A DNA stretch of 64,000 nucleotides, taken from contig NC_057801.1 in the NCBI RefSeq assembly GCF_018294505.1, forward strand, positions 844,745,465 through 844,809,464. Reading direction: 5' to 3'. The notes beneath the pieces were generated by a model. The model was not told the origin of the DNA, did not search any database, and saw only the letters and a list, made by a program, of their open reading frames with translations. Each line of letters starts with the position of its first letter. Position 1 is the first letter of the stretch. This DNA comes from Triticum aestivum. Its lineage: Eukaryota; Streptophyta; Magnoliopsida; Poales; Poaceae. Positions 9,933-21,050 of the stretch are shown piece after piece. Made by a program: the position numbers and the translations under genes.

Positions 9933-10048
9933 GAGCTGCGGTTTTCCCGAAGATTGTTGATGAGGCCAGGCTATGGCTTAGTGATGGCAGTGGCAGATGC
10001 AAGCTGATGGCCGGCCCTGGTGAACAGACCACTCGAACCTCTGATTAG
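9933..10048 (+). other. Orphan terminal-exon candidate
   Basis: An AG acceptor (GGCATGCAG, ending at 9932) is followed by an open frame of 37 codons (AAVFPKIVDEARLW...GEQTTRTSD) ending at TAG 10046-10048. The peptide has normal amino-acid composition and looks like a real last exon entered in phase 1. No upstream exon is visible, and I cannot name the family. It lies inside the 3'-region repeat array, directly after a MITE. Confidence 0.4.
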
Positions 10049-10284
10049 CACCGTACCGTACCCCATGGGTGTTGTTATCTTTCATCGCCGTCTACTTTGT
10101 CCTGCTCTTGTACCGAACCTTTGGTCTGATCTGATCATGAGGTGGGTCCTTACTTACTCCTGGCATTACTGCATTTTAGATCATCTGGAATGAATGGCTG
10201 AATTTGCAAAGAAAGGCAAGCGCTCTCTGACCGTTGACAGATCATACACCTTCTGAGCTCCCGCTCTGTCTTTTTGCTGGAGAC

Positions 10285-10317
<33 letters not shown>
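10285..10317 (+). repeat. (ATC)n microsatellite
   Basis: About ten ATC/CAT triplets in a row just upstream of the duplicated exon piece. Confidence 0.95.
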
Positions 10318-10331
10318 TTTTTGCCTGGCAG

Positions 10332-10385
10332 ACGCTGAACGGCGAGCAGGAGAAGCTCACCACCGGAGCTGAGTTCAGAACTTGA
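10332..10385 (+). pseudogene. Duplicated last-exon fragment of the small membrane protein gene
   Basis: After an AG acceptor (CCTGGCAG) the frame reads TLNGEQEKLTTGAEFRT and stop. This parallels the C-terminus AGELTADAEIR of the gene at 8042-8371. The downstream sequence (GATAGGTAG, GTGCAAGCTTGCTCA) matches that gene's 3' UTR. It is the most distal duplicated block. Confidence 0.6.
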
Positions 10386-10909
10386 GATAGGTAGGTAGAT
10401 GGATGAGAAGGAGATCCATTTTTTCCTCTTTCTCCTGTTAGTCTAGACCGGGCGATCACCAAGGTATCTAGCTCCGTGTAATTAGTACTGGGAGTGCAAG
10501 CTTGCTCACATAAATAATAATGGAAAATTGCAGTGCAAGCTTACTCGTAAAAATAATGTTTGTTTGTTATGCCTGCTGGGGGCAGGGAATTGCTGGTGTT
10601 GACGTACGGTGGTTAATTAGGGCTTGTCTTAATCGTGTCGACATTAACTAAATAACATCCCAAGAGCTACATTGCATTGCTTATCCTCACGGCGAGCAGT
10701 AGCCTCCTCCCGGCTCACTGCATGATGAATTGCAGTTTCTGTTTTGTTCTCTTATCTCAACTCTCAGAGTACCAGGGCAGGGCAACCCCAAAACAGACCA
10801 CTGTCTTTTGTGTTTACTGCAGTTTCAGAAGGAATCCTGGGTGGTTTCTGTTGATGCATAACATTTTGTCTAAGCTATGCTGTGCTACTGCATAGTGAGA
10901 TAGGTAGGC

Positions 10910-11110
10910 GATGGCTCGATTTCATCTCCCGCGGAACCGCAAACTATGCGCAGTAACGCAAGCGCTCGTATACACGCGCATACACTCACCCCTATGAGCA
11001 ACTCCGAAAGACTGAGCCTCATTGTCGACGGGAACGTCTCCTCCTACTAAATAACTAAATACGCATCGCTGGAAATCCTGAAATAAATCCAGACTCTACC
11101 TTGCGAGGCG
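10910..11110. repeat. Dispersed Triticeae repeat fragment
   Basis: Phrases such as AACGCAAGCGCTCGTATACA, CCTATGAGCA, GTCGACGGGAACGTCTCCTC and AAATCCTGAAATAAATCCAG are ones I associate with a widespread Triticeae repeat. The class is not established here. The next 200 bp (to 11320) show nothing assignable. Confidence 0.4.
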
Positions 11111-11325
11111 GGCCACCTCCCATGCTGTCAATTATGCTGTAATAAACCAGACGTCCGCTGACGATATTTTGGAGAAGCTTAATAAGCTGATAGCTTGCAC
11201 TCCAGAGGAGCTAACAACATTTACTTTTGCCGAATCTGCTCCGGTTACATTGTGTTGCCTCAACCATGTTGACCATGAATCCCAAACCCTGCAGATAGAT
11301 CTCTAGAGGCTGTTACAAGGGAGTT

Positions 11326-11571
11326 TGTTATGTGGCTGCTAGAAGGAGGGCGTGAGAGGGCCGGCCGGGGGCCTTTTTGCCCACGGCCGGGCAAGAGGAA
11401 AGGAATTTCCTTCTTAATTCTTGCTTGATTAGATTGATACATCTCCTCTCTTTATATAGAAAGGCTTACTTGACTCTCAAGCAAGGCTTACTTGACCCTT
11501 AAGCAAACGACCCTTATCTCTAATTAACCCTAAGACTAATGGGTCCATTAGGCCCATTACATACTCTAACA
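11326..11571 (-). mobile_element. Solo LTR (246 bp), Copia-like
   Basis: The unit runs from TGTTATGTGGC to ACTCTAACA, with TGTTA...TAACA ends, and is flanked by perfect 5-bp target duplications GAGTT at 11321-11325 and 11572-11576. On the minus strand it begins TGTTAGAGTATGTAATGGGC and contains a TATA-like CTATATAAAGAG, which sets orientation. No internal region remains, as expected after LTR-LTR recombination. Confidence 0.88.
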
Positions 11572-11576
11572 GAGTT

Positions 11577-12063
11577 CTACTGCAACCCGAGACTTAGGGA
11601 TGTGTAATGTTAATGTATTTGCGGCAGTCTATGCCTTTTTGCTATTTCATTGTAAGTTTTCTTTTTTCCATCCACCATCTATCTAAAAAAATAAGTTTGT
11701 GTATGAAAAGGCCGAGATCTTGCATCATCATCACAGGTCATCAGACAGGACAGAATTTCGGAAGCCCACAAGTGGTAGTGCATCTCCTCGGCCGCTCCCA
11801 CCGCAGCGCCGCCTCCGTCGCCACATGGTACCAATGTCGCGCTCCGCCATCTCGCCGTCCCACATATGGTCGCCACCGCCGCCACTGGCTCCCTCCCCTT
11901 CCTTCCCCAAAACGGAGCACCGCCAGATCCTTCTTTACCAGCGAATCGAAGCCCTGGATCCAGCACCAGCCGCGTCTTGACCGGAGGAGATGAATCCGGC
12001 CCTAAGGTAATAACTGGGTGCTCCGACCTTTATTCCTTCTTGTTCTAAAATAAATAAAAATTG
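11577..12063 (+). other. GC-rich island with possible 5' exon
   Basis: From about 11780 to 12005 the sequence is GC-rich and ends CCTAAG/GTAATA, a good splice donor at 12006. It could be a 5' UTR exon of the DUF4220 gene that starts about 1 kb downstream. No long conserved frame is seen. Confidence 0.3.
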
Positions 12064-12148
12064 TATTCCCTTCGTAAACTAATATAAAAGCGTTTAGAAT
12101 ACTAAAGTAGTGATCTAAATGCTCTTATATTAGTTTACAGAGGGAGTA
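12064..12148. mobile_element. Stowaway MITE, 85 bp
   Basis: TA-flanked inverted repeat. TATTCCCTTCGTAAACTAAT opens it and ATTAGTTTACAGAGGGAGTA closes it; the arms pair across almost the whole length. Confidence 0.9.
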
Positions 12149-13081
12149 GTATCTTGCTTTCAACAGGATGGGTTCTCTTCCTAAGGTTCTGCAGCAACAA
12201 AAGCGAAAGCAAAAGCAAAAGAGGAATCGTCCAAAGCGCAAGCGGATTACCCTACTAATTATATATGGGTAAAGCTAGTGCTTTTTTTTTTCCTTGAAAG
12301 AGAAGCAACAGGGAGGCTTATGGACTGGGCAAGGGACCAGATTCCCTACCAGCAGCCTTTGATACACATATTGCTCCCCAGATGACCAAGTTGCTTATCA
12401 ACTAAAGCATCCAAATTTTAAGTATTGCTCCATCTTTGTCTGACTGCTACGTGGGAGTAAGCCTCGCTCGTCTCGTTTCTTCTTCCGTTAATTAAGGTGA
12501 ATCTCTCTCTTACCCGTTCAAGATCTACCTCTATTGCAACTAATGTGCTCTACAACAGAGCAAATTGTGTTACCTTTGTCTTATATATCAAAAATATGCT
12601 AGTAGAGTATTTTGTGCATCTACAAACATAGAATTGTACAGCATATTTGGGTGAAGCATTAATTGTAGGAAAATTACTAGTCAAGCACGTCAGTCAGCTC
12701 ACATGATTAGTTCTATTGTTGCTATGGAATATGTGGTACATATATCATGTCTACATCTGGACGGTGTAGATATAGGAAAACTTATAAACCAGGAACTATG
12801 TACACCAGCAATTAATTAACTGGTACCATATTTTTTTCCAGTAGTTAATTAGTTCTAAATAGATTCCCTAGCGGCCATCATGGTAGAAAATTGTATATGC
12901 ATGTACATTCCATTAGTATATCATGTATATGTGCAATTTTACTAGTTTAATTCGACTGTCATGTTGGTTGTAATATCATCTCCGTGGTTGCTTGTGTACT
13001 TCTTTTGAAGGAAATATATGTTTGTACTTCAACTAATTTGTTTGTACTATGACGATTCTCGTGTGCATTCAGTGGTCACTG
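12149..13081. other. AT-rich upstream region of the DUF4220 gene
   Basis: No long ORF or named repeat is seen. Probably promoter or 5' intron of the gene that follows. Confidence 0.35.
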
Positions 13082-15530
13082 ATGGCTGGAGCGGTGCACC
13101 TATGGAATGGTTGGGGGGTCCAAATCCTAGTGCTTGTTAGCTTCATGCTTCAAGTGTTCCTGCTCATGTTCGCTACGATGCGGCGGCGGAACATCTCCAC
13201 CGTCGCAAGGACCCTTCTCTGGCTAGCATACCTGCTGGCAGACTACATAGCGGTATTCATCCTCGGCCACATGTCCTTCTATGGCAAGTCCCACGGGCAC
13301 CAACAGCTCCTGGCATTCTGGGCGCCATTCTTGCTGGTGCATCTCGGTGGCCAGGACAACATCACCGCCTACTCCATAGAAGACAGCCAGCTCTGGCCGC
13401 GCCACCTGCTTTCTTTTGGGGCGCAGACGGTGGGAGTGGCTTATGTCCTCTACAAGTATGTTGCTGGCAGTTGGACCTTGCTCGTAGCCGCTGTGCTGAT
13501 ATTTGTCAGCGGTGTTCTCAAGTATGGGGAGAGAGTATGGGCGCTCAAGTCCTCCAGCCTGGACAACATGAGTAAGTTTGTCGACAGCAGACATCAGGAA
13601 GAGTGAAGCTAAACGAGAACTGCATGCACAGTGGGGCCAAGGGCAGAAGTTGGATCATGAAGAGGTTCTACAGGGAGCTCATTACCTGCTTCCCATTTGC
13701 ATGGCTCAGTTGGTGGACTATAAGTTCTGGCCATCGACATTCCAGAGTAAAGCCATAGAGCTATTCGATAACAAGAGCCAAATGTTCGATTTGGTTGAGA
13801 TGCAGCTCTCCTTGATGCATGATTTCTTATATACCAAGGCATCGGTGGTCTTCACATGGTATGGATGCTTCATCCGTGCCATTTCATCAGTTGCCACCAT
13901 CACTGCTTTCTTCCTATTTCAGTCAAGCATTGGCAAAAATGACTTCAACAGAGTTGATGCCATTGTCACATACATCTTAATAGCTGGGGCTGTCCTCCTA
14001 GAGATGATAGCAGTGTTGAAGGCAATGGGATCAACATGGACATGCGCATTGTTGCATGCTAGAAGATGGCATCGGCTTCACAACATAGTCGTATCTGTCC
14101 GCCGATGTGTCAAGGCTGCAGAAAGAAATAGAAGATGGTCAGGTTCCATTGGACAGCCCGAGTTGTTGAACTCATCCCATGGCAGTGGAGACTGCGTGTC
14201 TGCGCAGGGCCTGGCAATGGGATGCAAAGATTTGTGGAAGAAGTTGTGCCACTCCTTACCTGTCATTTCAGATGATACTAAGAAGTCGGTATTGGAAGAG
14301 GTATGCAGAATGGTGGGGGCATGTAAAGGCAATGAGGATATTATGAGGAGTTACAGTGGTCAGTCCGCACTGAATCCATGGCACGGTTTCTTCGAGGATC
14401 CTACCTCGCGCGCTGGCATTGATTTTGATGAAAAAATCCTTTGCTGGCACTTTGCCACCAAAATATTCTTGTCAAGGCCATCTTGTGTGGAAGAGCAAGA
14501 TTATGTTTTGGAGGCAATCAGGGAAGTGTCTAACTATATGATATTCCTCCTTGTTCAATGCCCCTACATGCTGCCTAGCCCTGTTCGCCCCGGATTGTAT
14601 GCCAATAATGAAGCAACATATGAGAGTCTTGATTTTTCTAAGGTGGACCGCATTAGCAGAAGGGGGAAGCTGGACAACAGAAGAAGAATGTGGGATGTGG
14701 ACACAAGAAGGGACGTGGACGAGCTGGACAGAGTAAGGGGGAAGTTGGACATAATAAGGGAGGAGCTGGACATACTAATGGAGGAGGGGCGCAGAAGATG
14801 GGAGTTGCACGAAATAGGGGAGGAGCTGAAAAAAATAAGGTTGGAGGTTGACGGTTCAAGGGAGAACCTGGAGAAGCTGAACATAATAAATAAAAAGCTG
14901 GAGGAGCTGGACAGAAGCAGCGTGAAGCTGCGTTTGAGACCTTCACCTCCACCTGCCTTAGCCCGTGTAGCGGAGCTTGCTGTTGGGCTGCTAGATACGG
15001 TGGAGGCACGGGGCGAACAGGAGGTGCGGCGGGTGGTACTTGGGGTGTGGGTGGAGATGTTGTGCTATGCAGCCCACCACTGCAGCAGGGATTCCCACGC
15101 CAGGCAGCTCAACAGTGGCGGTGAGTTCATTACCGTCGTCTGGCTTCTATCCACTGCCATCTTCAGTCGCTCCTATTGTGACAAGGATTGGTTTAAGAAG
15201 GGTGTGGAGGAGTTCTTCAAGCCATCATTCCATTTCCGGGACAGCCGTGGATGGTTTCGAGACAACTGCGAATGGTTATGCAGATGTTTCTGCGAATGTT
15301 TCTGCAGATGCTGCGGATGCTCCTGGGACAGCTGCGGATGGTTGTGCGGATGGTTGTGCGGATTGTGCGGATTCCGGGACAGCTGCGGATGGTTTTTGGA
15401 TTGTGCGTATGGTACAGCTGCGGATGGTGCGTATGGTACGGATTGGTCCGTAGGCTACTTTACCCAAACAATCGCCAGCGGGGGAGAGTGGTTCGGGTTT
15501 GAGGAGGGGCTAATTCATTGTATTGTGTAG
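13082..15530 (+). pseudogene. DUF4220/DUF594 multi-pass membrane protein, frameshifted
   Basis: A plant-specific membrane protein family of unknown function, common in grasses. The N-terminal frame (13082-13606; an alternative ATG at 13049) starts MAGAVHLWNGWGVQILVLV and has about five hydrophobic segments. The second frame (open 13578-15530) continues with HAQWG, YDCF-like membrane segments and then the DUF594 signature EMLCYAAHHCSRDSHARQL and GGEFITVVWLL near residues 490-530. The two frames overlap out of phase, and the switch must lie between 13572 and 13604, so one small indel breaks the gene, or it is a sequence error. Between the domains is a Lys/Glu-rich coiled-coil stretch (second-frame residues about 358-452). 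The C-terminus is a Cys/Trp-rich run encoded by a minisatellite, unlike family members I know. The large single-exon form fits the family. Confidence 0.82.
15236..15450 (+). repeat. Coding minisatellite in the DUF594 tail
   Basis: Degenerate units related to GACAGCTGCGGATGGT and TGTGCGGATGGT repeat for about 200 bp. In the gene's frame they give Cys/Trp-rich peptide (CGWLCGWLCG); one frame over they give Ala/Asp/Gly repeats. Confidence 0.75.
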
Positions 15531-16265
15531 TAATTTGATATGCAAAAAATATATATTTCCATGAGCCTTTGATGACTGCAGCATGTGCTTCCGCTATAGC
15601 AATTTGTGATATTTTCCCTTCTCAAAGACCATTCACTTACCTGTGCTCGGCTCATATGACCGCCGACATGTTTGTTATACTCTTCTTGTCTAATCTGATG
15701 GACATGAGGAGTGTGTTTAGATTTAATTTTCGGACTGTCTATTTGACGCTTGAATGTTTTTCAGTTCAAGAACATTCAAAAAACCTGACAAATGACCATA
15801 TGACACCTGTACTGCACGAAAACAGACGATAGCGCTAAAAGGACGCGAAAAAATGGGTCAGGCAAGATATTTGACCCGGTAACCCTGGTCAACAACCCAC
15901 TCCAGAAAAATCAGGGACCTACCCCTCTCTCCATCTCCAGGGCCACACAGCATGTGCCCAACTTGCAAGGCACGAGACGAGCAGCAAGAAAGAAGATCAT
16001 CAGACGGGAATCAGCATCATGATCCACAGGTCAGCATCTTAACTGCTCACCAACTTCTCTCTGCCCCTCTCGCATGAACAAATCAGGGAGGAATTTTCTT
16101 CATCTACAAAAAGAGATAGATCAACATCTGCTGAACTTCTGGGAAATTACTTAAATTCTGTGATCAATTACATTGACATCATCATGGGAAAATACATTAA
16201 AAAGCATTGAAATGATTCGAATGGAAAAAATACAGTGTAAAAAATATTCAGAAAACTTACAAGAA
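15531..16265 (+). other. 3' flank, then possible 5' UTR exon
   Basis: 15531-15850 looks like 3' UTR and flank. 15900-16029 ends in CACAG/GTCAGC, a good donor that could be a leader exon for the exon string at 17132. No long ORF. Confidence 0.3.
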
Positions 16266-16269
16266 TAAT

Positions 16270-16920
16270 TACAGAGGGAAAATAAACAATTTACGGTGTA
16301 AATCCCTAGAAAATTCTAGTGTAAGTAGGGTAATTTCCAGTGTATATCCCAGTGTAAGTAACATGTAATTAACTTGTAATTTCCAGAGTAAAAACATATT
16401 TTACAGTGTAAAACCCACAGCAAAAACCTATTGTAAGTACCTTGTAATTTTCAATGTAATTACATGCTTTACATTGTAAAATCCCAGTGTGTAAACTTCA
16501 GTACTTTTGTAATTTCCAGTGTAAAATCATGCTTTATGGTGAAAAATCCCAGTGTGTAAACTACTGTAGGTAACTTGTAATTTACAGTGTAAAATCATGC
16601 TTTACAGTGTAAAATCCCAGTGTGTAGGTAACTTGAAATTTCCATTGTAAAATCATGTCTTACAGTGTAAATCCAACAATAAAAACTACTGTAAATAGTT
16701 TCCAATGTAATTACAATGTTTTACAATGAAAAATCCCAGTGTAAAAAACTACTGTAAGTAACTTGTAATTTCCAGTGTAAAAATTACTTTAGGTAACTAG
16801 TGATTTCCAGTATAAATACACTCCTACAATGTAAAATCCCACAGTAAAAACTATGTAAGTAACTTGTAATTTCCAGCAAAAATACTACTGTAAAATGCAT
16901 GCATGTACTTAGAAAGTTTT
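16270..16920. repeat. Degenerate (CAGTGTAAA)-type minisatellite
   Basis: The phrases CAGTGTAAA, TGTAATTTCCAGTGTAA and AATCCCAGTGT recur more than 20 times over 650 bp with a loose period near 45-60 bp. All copies are diverged. It lies in what would be an intron before 17132. Confidence 0.8.
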
Positions 16921-17131
16921 ACTAAACTGTAAATCCCACTGTACAAAAATACTAGAAACTAGGAACTAAGAGTGCAAAGCAGCCAGAAAAAATTATAGAG
17001 CCAAACTACTAAAGTAGAGCGCATAAGCTACTTTAAAACAGCGGAGACAGAACACTGAAAGTTCCTACATCTCACTAAAAAATGCTTAGTTGCTCATGAT
17101 TACACTAACACTGACATTTTTCTTTTTAAAA

Positions 17132-18037
17132 ATGGGTCAGGAGAGGAGCATGATGAGGGCACTGGCTGAAGATGACCTACTAAGACTGTCACAGGAAGAA
17201 CTGATACTCAATGTGAGATACAGTAGCTAAACTTTCGTCCCGCATTTTCATTCACTGTGCTCCTTCATTTATGTTGCATGAGCTTTTTCATTATGTTTGA
17301 AAAAAATACTAAAAATGTATTATGCTGCAGGATACATTTTCATTCACTGCCCTCCTTCATTCAGATATTATATACAAGGTAAAAAAATCAAAAAATCACA
17401 AAAAACAACTACTACAAAAAATGATACCAAAAATTCTAAATTATAAGTTGTGATGAACCATGCAAGTACATTCTGGAGATGCATCAACGAATGTTGTGAA
17501 AACTATTCATCAGAACTACAAGAGCAAAGCAGATGATAGTTTCAACACAGAAATGGACAACAATGTAAGCAAGATAACTGCTGAATAACAATTACAAGAA
17601 ATACCAAAGAAAATGCATTGACATTCACTATACTAACATACTTTGCAGACATTGGAGGGAGACTTGCATCATGAAGTGGCAGCAAGTGAAGATGGTGGAG
17701 GAGAATCTAATCCATGGGACAGAAACCTGTTCTACAACTTGAATCTGCAATAGGTACACACTACAAAAATTTCAGAAATAACAAATGATGAACATATATG
17801 AAGTTGAAACATTATATCAGGAAAAAAAACTAAAACGAAGCCCTAAACTTGCAGGAGGCTGAGGATGTTGACAAAAGAAGAGCAACAGCTAAAACAAACT
17901 CAAGCGCAAGCCATAGCAATGAAGAAGGAGATATAGAAGAACAAGAAGACTCACTTGGACAAGATGCAGAGGATGAATTCCTTGATGAAGAAGACATTGA
18001 GAGGTTCCTGCAAAATGTTTTATCTCTGCTATATTAG
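17132..18037 (+). pseudogene. Exon string of a truncated acidic protein gene (FAR1-related-like?)
   Basis: Candidate exons: 17132-17212 (starts MGQERSMMRALAEDDLLRLS, donor GTGAGA); 17331-17378 (DTFSFTALLHSDIIYK, phase 0 on both sides); about 17462-17563 (SGDASTNVVKTIHQNYKSK, donor GTAAGC); 17649-17753 (TLEGDLHHEVAASEDGGG, ends CAATAG); and 17855-18037 (EAEDVDKRRA...DEFLDEEDIERFLQ). Short exons, consistent AG/GT borders and a strongly acidic end ahead of DEEDIERFLQ recall the N-terminal part of FAR1-related proteins; that assignment is weak. An in-frame TAG precedes the 17754 donor. The string ends where Copia sequence begins, so the rest of the gene is absent. Confidence 0.35.
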
Positions 18038-18039
18038 TC

Positions 18040-20017
18040 ATGCTTTATCTAGTATTTCTATTTATAAAATCATATGGTAAATTGCTCATATTTCCAACAA
18101 TCCAAAAACCTTATTATAGGCAATTTACCTCAAGTGGTTTTGCTGCATCCATGAGACCTCCTATGTTTGAGGGTATCCACTATAAGAGGTGGCGCGTGAG
18201 AGCAGTCTTATGGTTTCAAACCATGACTTGCTATGACGCCACTCTTGGCAAACCAGAAGGAGATTATGATGCTCAGCAGATACAAGCTTTTCAGAAAATG
18301 GATACCCTGTTTAAGGCTGCTCTCTTGAGGTTTCTTGGTGAGAACATAGTTTGTTAGGGCATATCTCTCTCTTAAGTAGTTTTGGTGTTTGATGACAATG
18401 CATTTCTGGACTAATTGTTTGCATTGAGCTCTTCAGATATTCATTCATTGGCACGAGACGATTTATTCCCCTCGAAGCTTAAAGTGAAGATGGTGTAGTT
18501 CTCCTTCGCTTTTATTTTTGGTGGACTTGAGTTGCATGAGGATACTATTTCCAAGTTGGAGGGGCATAGTCATGACTATGCCGATGAGATTGCCTATCTT
18601 TCCATTGCTCTAGTCGAAGAGCGAGATCTTCGTTTGACTCTTGAGGAGTCACACAATGTTGATGATGCTAAAATGCAAAAAGATCTTGATCATGCTATTG
18701 TTCTTACTCGTGTGCTTAAATCCGAGAAAGTCGCAATTGGGGTTGGCCATGATAGACTCAAGGAAGAATTTGATACACTTGATAAGGCTCACAAGGTCTT
18801 GAAGGGTGTTCATGCTTCTCTCAAAGAGTCACATGATCAACTCCAAGTGAAGCTAACCAAGGAGATTTCCACTTGCCCTCCTTTCATTCTAATTGATAAT
18901 GCCCATGCTACTAACCCTTGTTGTGAGCATGTGCATCTTGTGGAGGAAAATGCCAAGTTGAAAGCGAAACTTGAGAAGGGCCTTGTGACATGCATACAAG
19001 GTGAAAAGAACATCAATGACCTTTTGACGAGCCAAAAGGAAGTAGTAGGAAAGGATGGACTTGGGTTTGCACCCAAGTCAAAGAAGAAGAAGAAGCAACC
19101 TCTCCCACTAAAGAAAACTTTTGTCAAGGCAGGTGAGGGTACTCATGAGAAGAAGAAGAACAAGGAAGTGGGTGGTAATGCCAAGAAGGGCAAAACCGCC
19201 CCTAACAACAATGCCGACAATTTTAACCCTTCTTATGTTTTATGATGTGCTAGTGATGGGCATGTTTATGCCAAATTTGTTGGTTCTTACTATGAGTACA
19301 TTGAATGGTTTATTTGGGTTCCTAAGACCCTTGTTACTAACCTCAAAGGACCCATTCAAGAATAGGTACCTAAATCCAAGCATTGATCTCTTATAGGAGT
19401 TTGTTTCCGGTGGAGTGTCATGGTTTCTTGATAGTGGTGCAACAAATCATATGACCGAGACCAAGGACTTGGTGGTGGATGTGCATCCAATTCCATCTAT
19501 GCCTACCCATGTCCAATTCGGTGATGCTTCAACTTCTAAGGTATTGGGACTTTGCAAGGTGGTCATCTCTCAAGATTTATCTATTGAGAAGGTCATGCTT
19601 GTTGACTCCCTTGCATACAATTTACTTTTCGTTCGTCAACTTGCACTTATGGGCTTTGCAACATTCCTGGATCTTGATACCGTGGCCCTTTTGTGGAGCA
19701 AGAATGTTAAAGTAGCCTTTGTTGGGCATGTCGAGAACGGTCTCTATGTGGTGAACTTTTCGAAGCGACACACTAAGACCGCGAATTGCCTAATGGCTAA
19801 AGTTGATGTGGGATGGCTTTGACATCGCCGACTGGCCATGTAAATAAGAGATCTTTGCAAAGTCTCCTCAAAGGGGACCACGTCCGTGGACTAACAAATG
19901 TGAGTTTTGCCAGAGACCGTGCTTGCAGTGCTTGTATCAAATGAAAGCTTCATGAATTAACGGCTCACCGACCCTCTACTATCATCTACTCGAAGAGGCC
20001 CTTGGAGCTCCTTGTAT
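18040..20017 (+). mobile_element. Decayed, truncated Copia retrotransposon (gag to pre-integrase)
   Basis: 18115-18357 encodes a gag start (MRPPMFEGIHYKRWRVRAVL, LGKPEGDYDAQQIQAFQKM). 18532-19245 encodes a coiled-coil gag middle ending in Lys-rich KKKKKQPLPLKKTF. 19415-19822 encodes the aspartic protease region with SWFLDSGATNHM (the DSG active-site triad) and the start of the GAG-pre-integrase domain. The HRRLA motif follows one frameshift later, near 19822. Reading frames are broken by stops and frameshifts. No integrase core, RT or RNase H follows; sequence changes abruptly at about 20018. Confidence 0.85.
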
Positions 20018-21050
20018 GAGATATGCCCTAGAGGCAATAATAAATGTTATTATTTATCTCCAAATTCATGATTATGTTTATGTTCCATGCTATAACTGTT
20101 GTGGTTCCCGAGCCCGTATATCCATAAAGGCTCTGGGGAAAACACATGTGCACGTGTGGAATAATAAACCGTAAAATGCATTCCTGGTCGTGCCTCTAAG
20201 ACTAACTCAGGTGTTGCATGATTATTACATTTTTCCATCATGGGCATGTCTATGCCAGCAACTTTGAGGGCACAATGTTAGAAGAACATTTGTGTTGAAT
20301 CGACTCGAATTGATGTTATGCTATGAGATACATTCGTCACAAGCTTATGGTTAATAACACAGAGATGGTTAATGTTTGCATAATTCCTTAGACCATGAGA
20401 GTATCGAGTTTATTCATACTTGCTTCATGAACTTTGGGGTTTGTTAAACGTCATCCGTAAATGGGTGGCTATTAGGGCAGCTTACGGGTTCATGGAAAAG
20501 TGTGTCAAGTAACTTGATAGCTCAAGATTGGGATTTGCTCCACCGGCGATGGGGAGATATTCTCGGGTCCTCTCGGTGTTACGGTATCCATCATCGTCTG
20601 GCCAAACACAGTGTGATTTGATCACAGGGATGCCGGAACACGGAAACGAGAAAAGAGAACAAAACCGGTAATGAGGTAACTAGCATAGTGGACAAGTTGT
20701 TGATCCACGGGGATGCAAGTAAATCTCACATCGGGTATTTGTAACATATCGCCAAGCAACAGGAATAGCACACAACAACTGAAAGGTTCACTCGAATATT
20801 CATTCGTGTGGGTATAGGGGTCAATATGGGTGTCCACGGGTCCGATGTTGATCATTGATCAGAAAGAGTTCCGTCATGTCTATACTTCACCGAACCTATA
20901 GGGTCACACGCTTAAGGGTCGTCTATCTGCCGAATACTAGACAAGGAGTCTGAGAGAAAGTCATCGGAAAAGTTTCGGAGGCAGCGGAAGAGTTTCGGAG
21001 AAAGAACACCGAAATAGTTTGGGTAAAACTGAAAAGTTGTTTCAGTGTAT
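20018..21050 (+). mobile_element. LTR remnant of a Triticeae LTR retrotransposon
   Basis: It opens with TATGAGATATGCCCTAGAGG and keeps, in order, phrases I associate with a very abundant Triticeae LTR: TTTATGTTCCATGCTATAA, CTTAGACCATGAGA, GGGATTTGCTCC, CCGGTAATGAGG, TCATGTCTATA..CCGAACC and GGAAAAGTTTCGG. It is strongly diverged. The junction to Copia is sharp, suggesting insertion plus deletion. Confidence 0.5.

Larger units (their letters stand above)
8380..10890 (+). repeat. Tandemly repeated 3' region of the small membrane protein gene
   Basis: Blocks from the 3' UTR recur in order. GTGCAAGCTTGCTCA occurs near 8481, 9036 and 10496, with a variant near 10536. CTAATTAGGGCTTCTCTTAAT or close variants occur near 8570, 9098, 9367 and 10612. 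The phrase GCAGTTTCTG occurs at least six times. The last block (10332-10580) also contains the end of the coding exon. Copies are diverged by substitutions and small indels. Confidence 0.75.
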
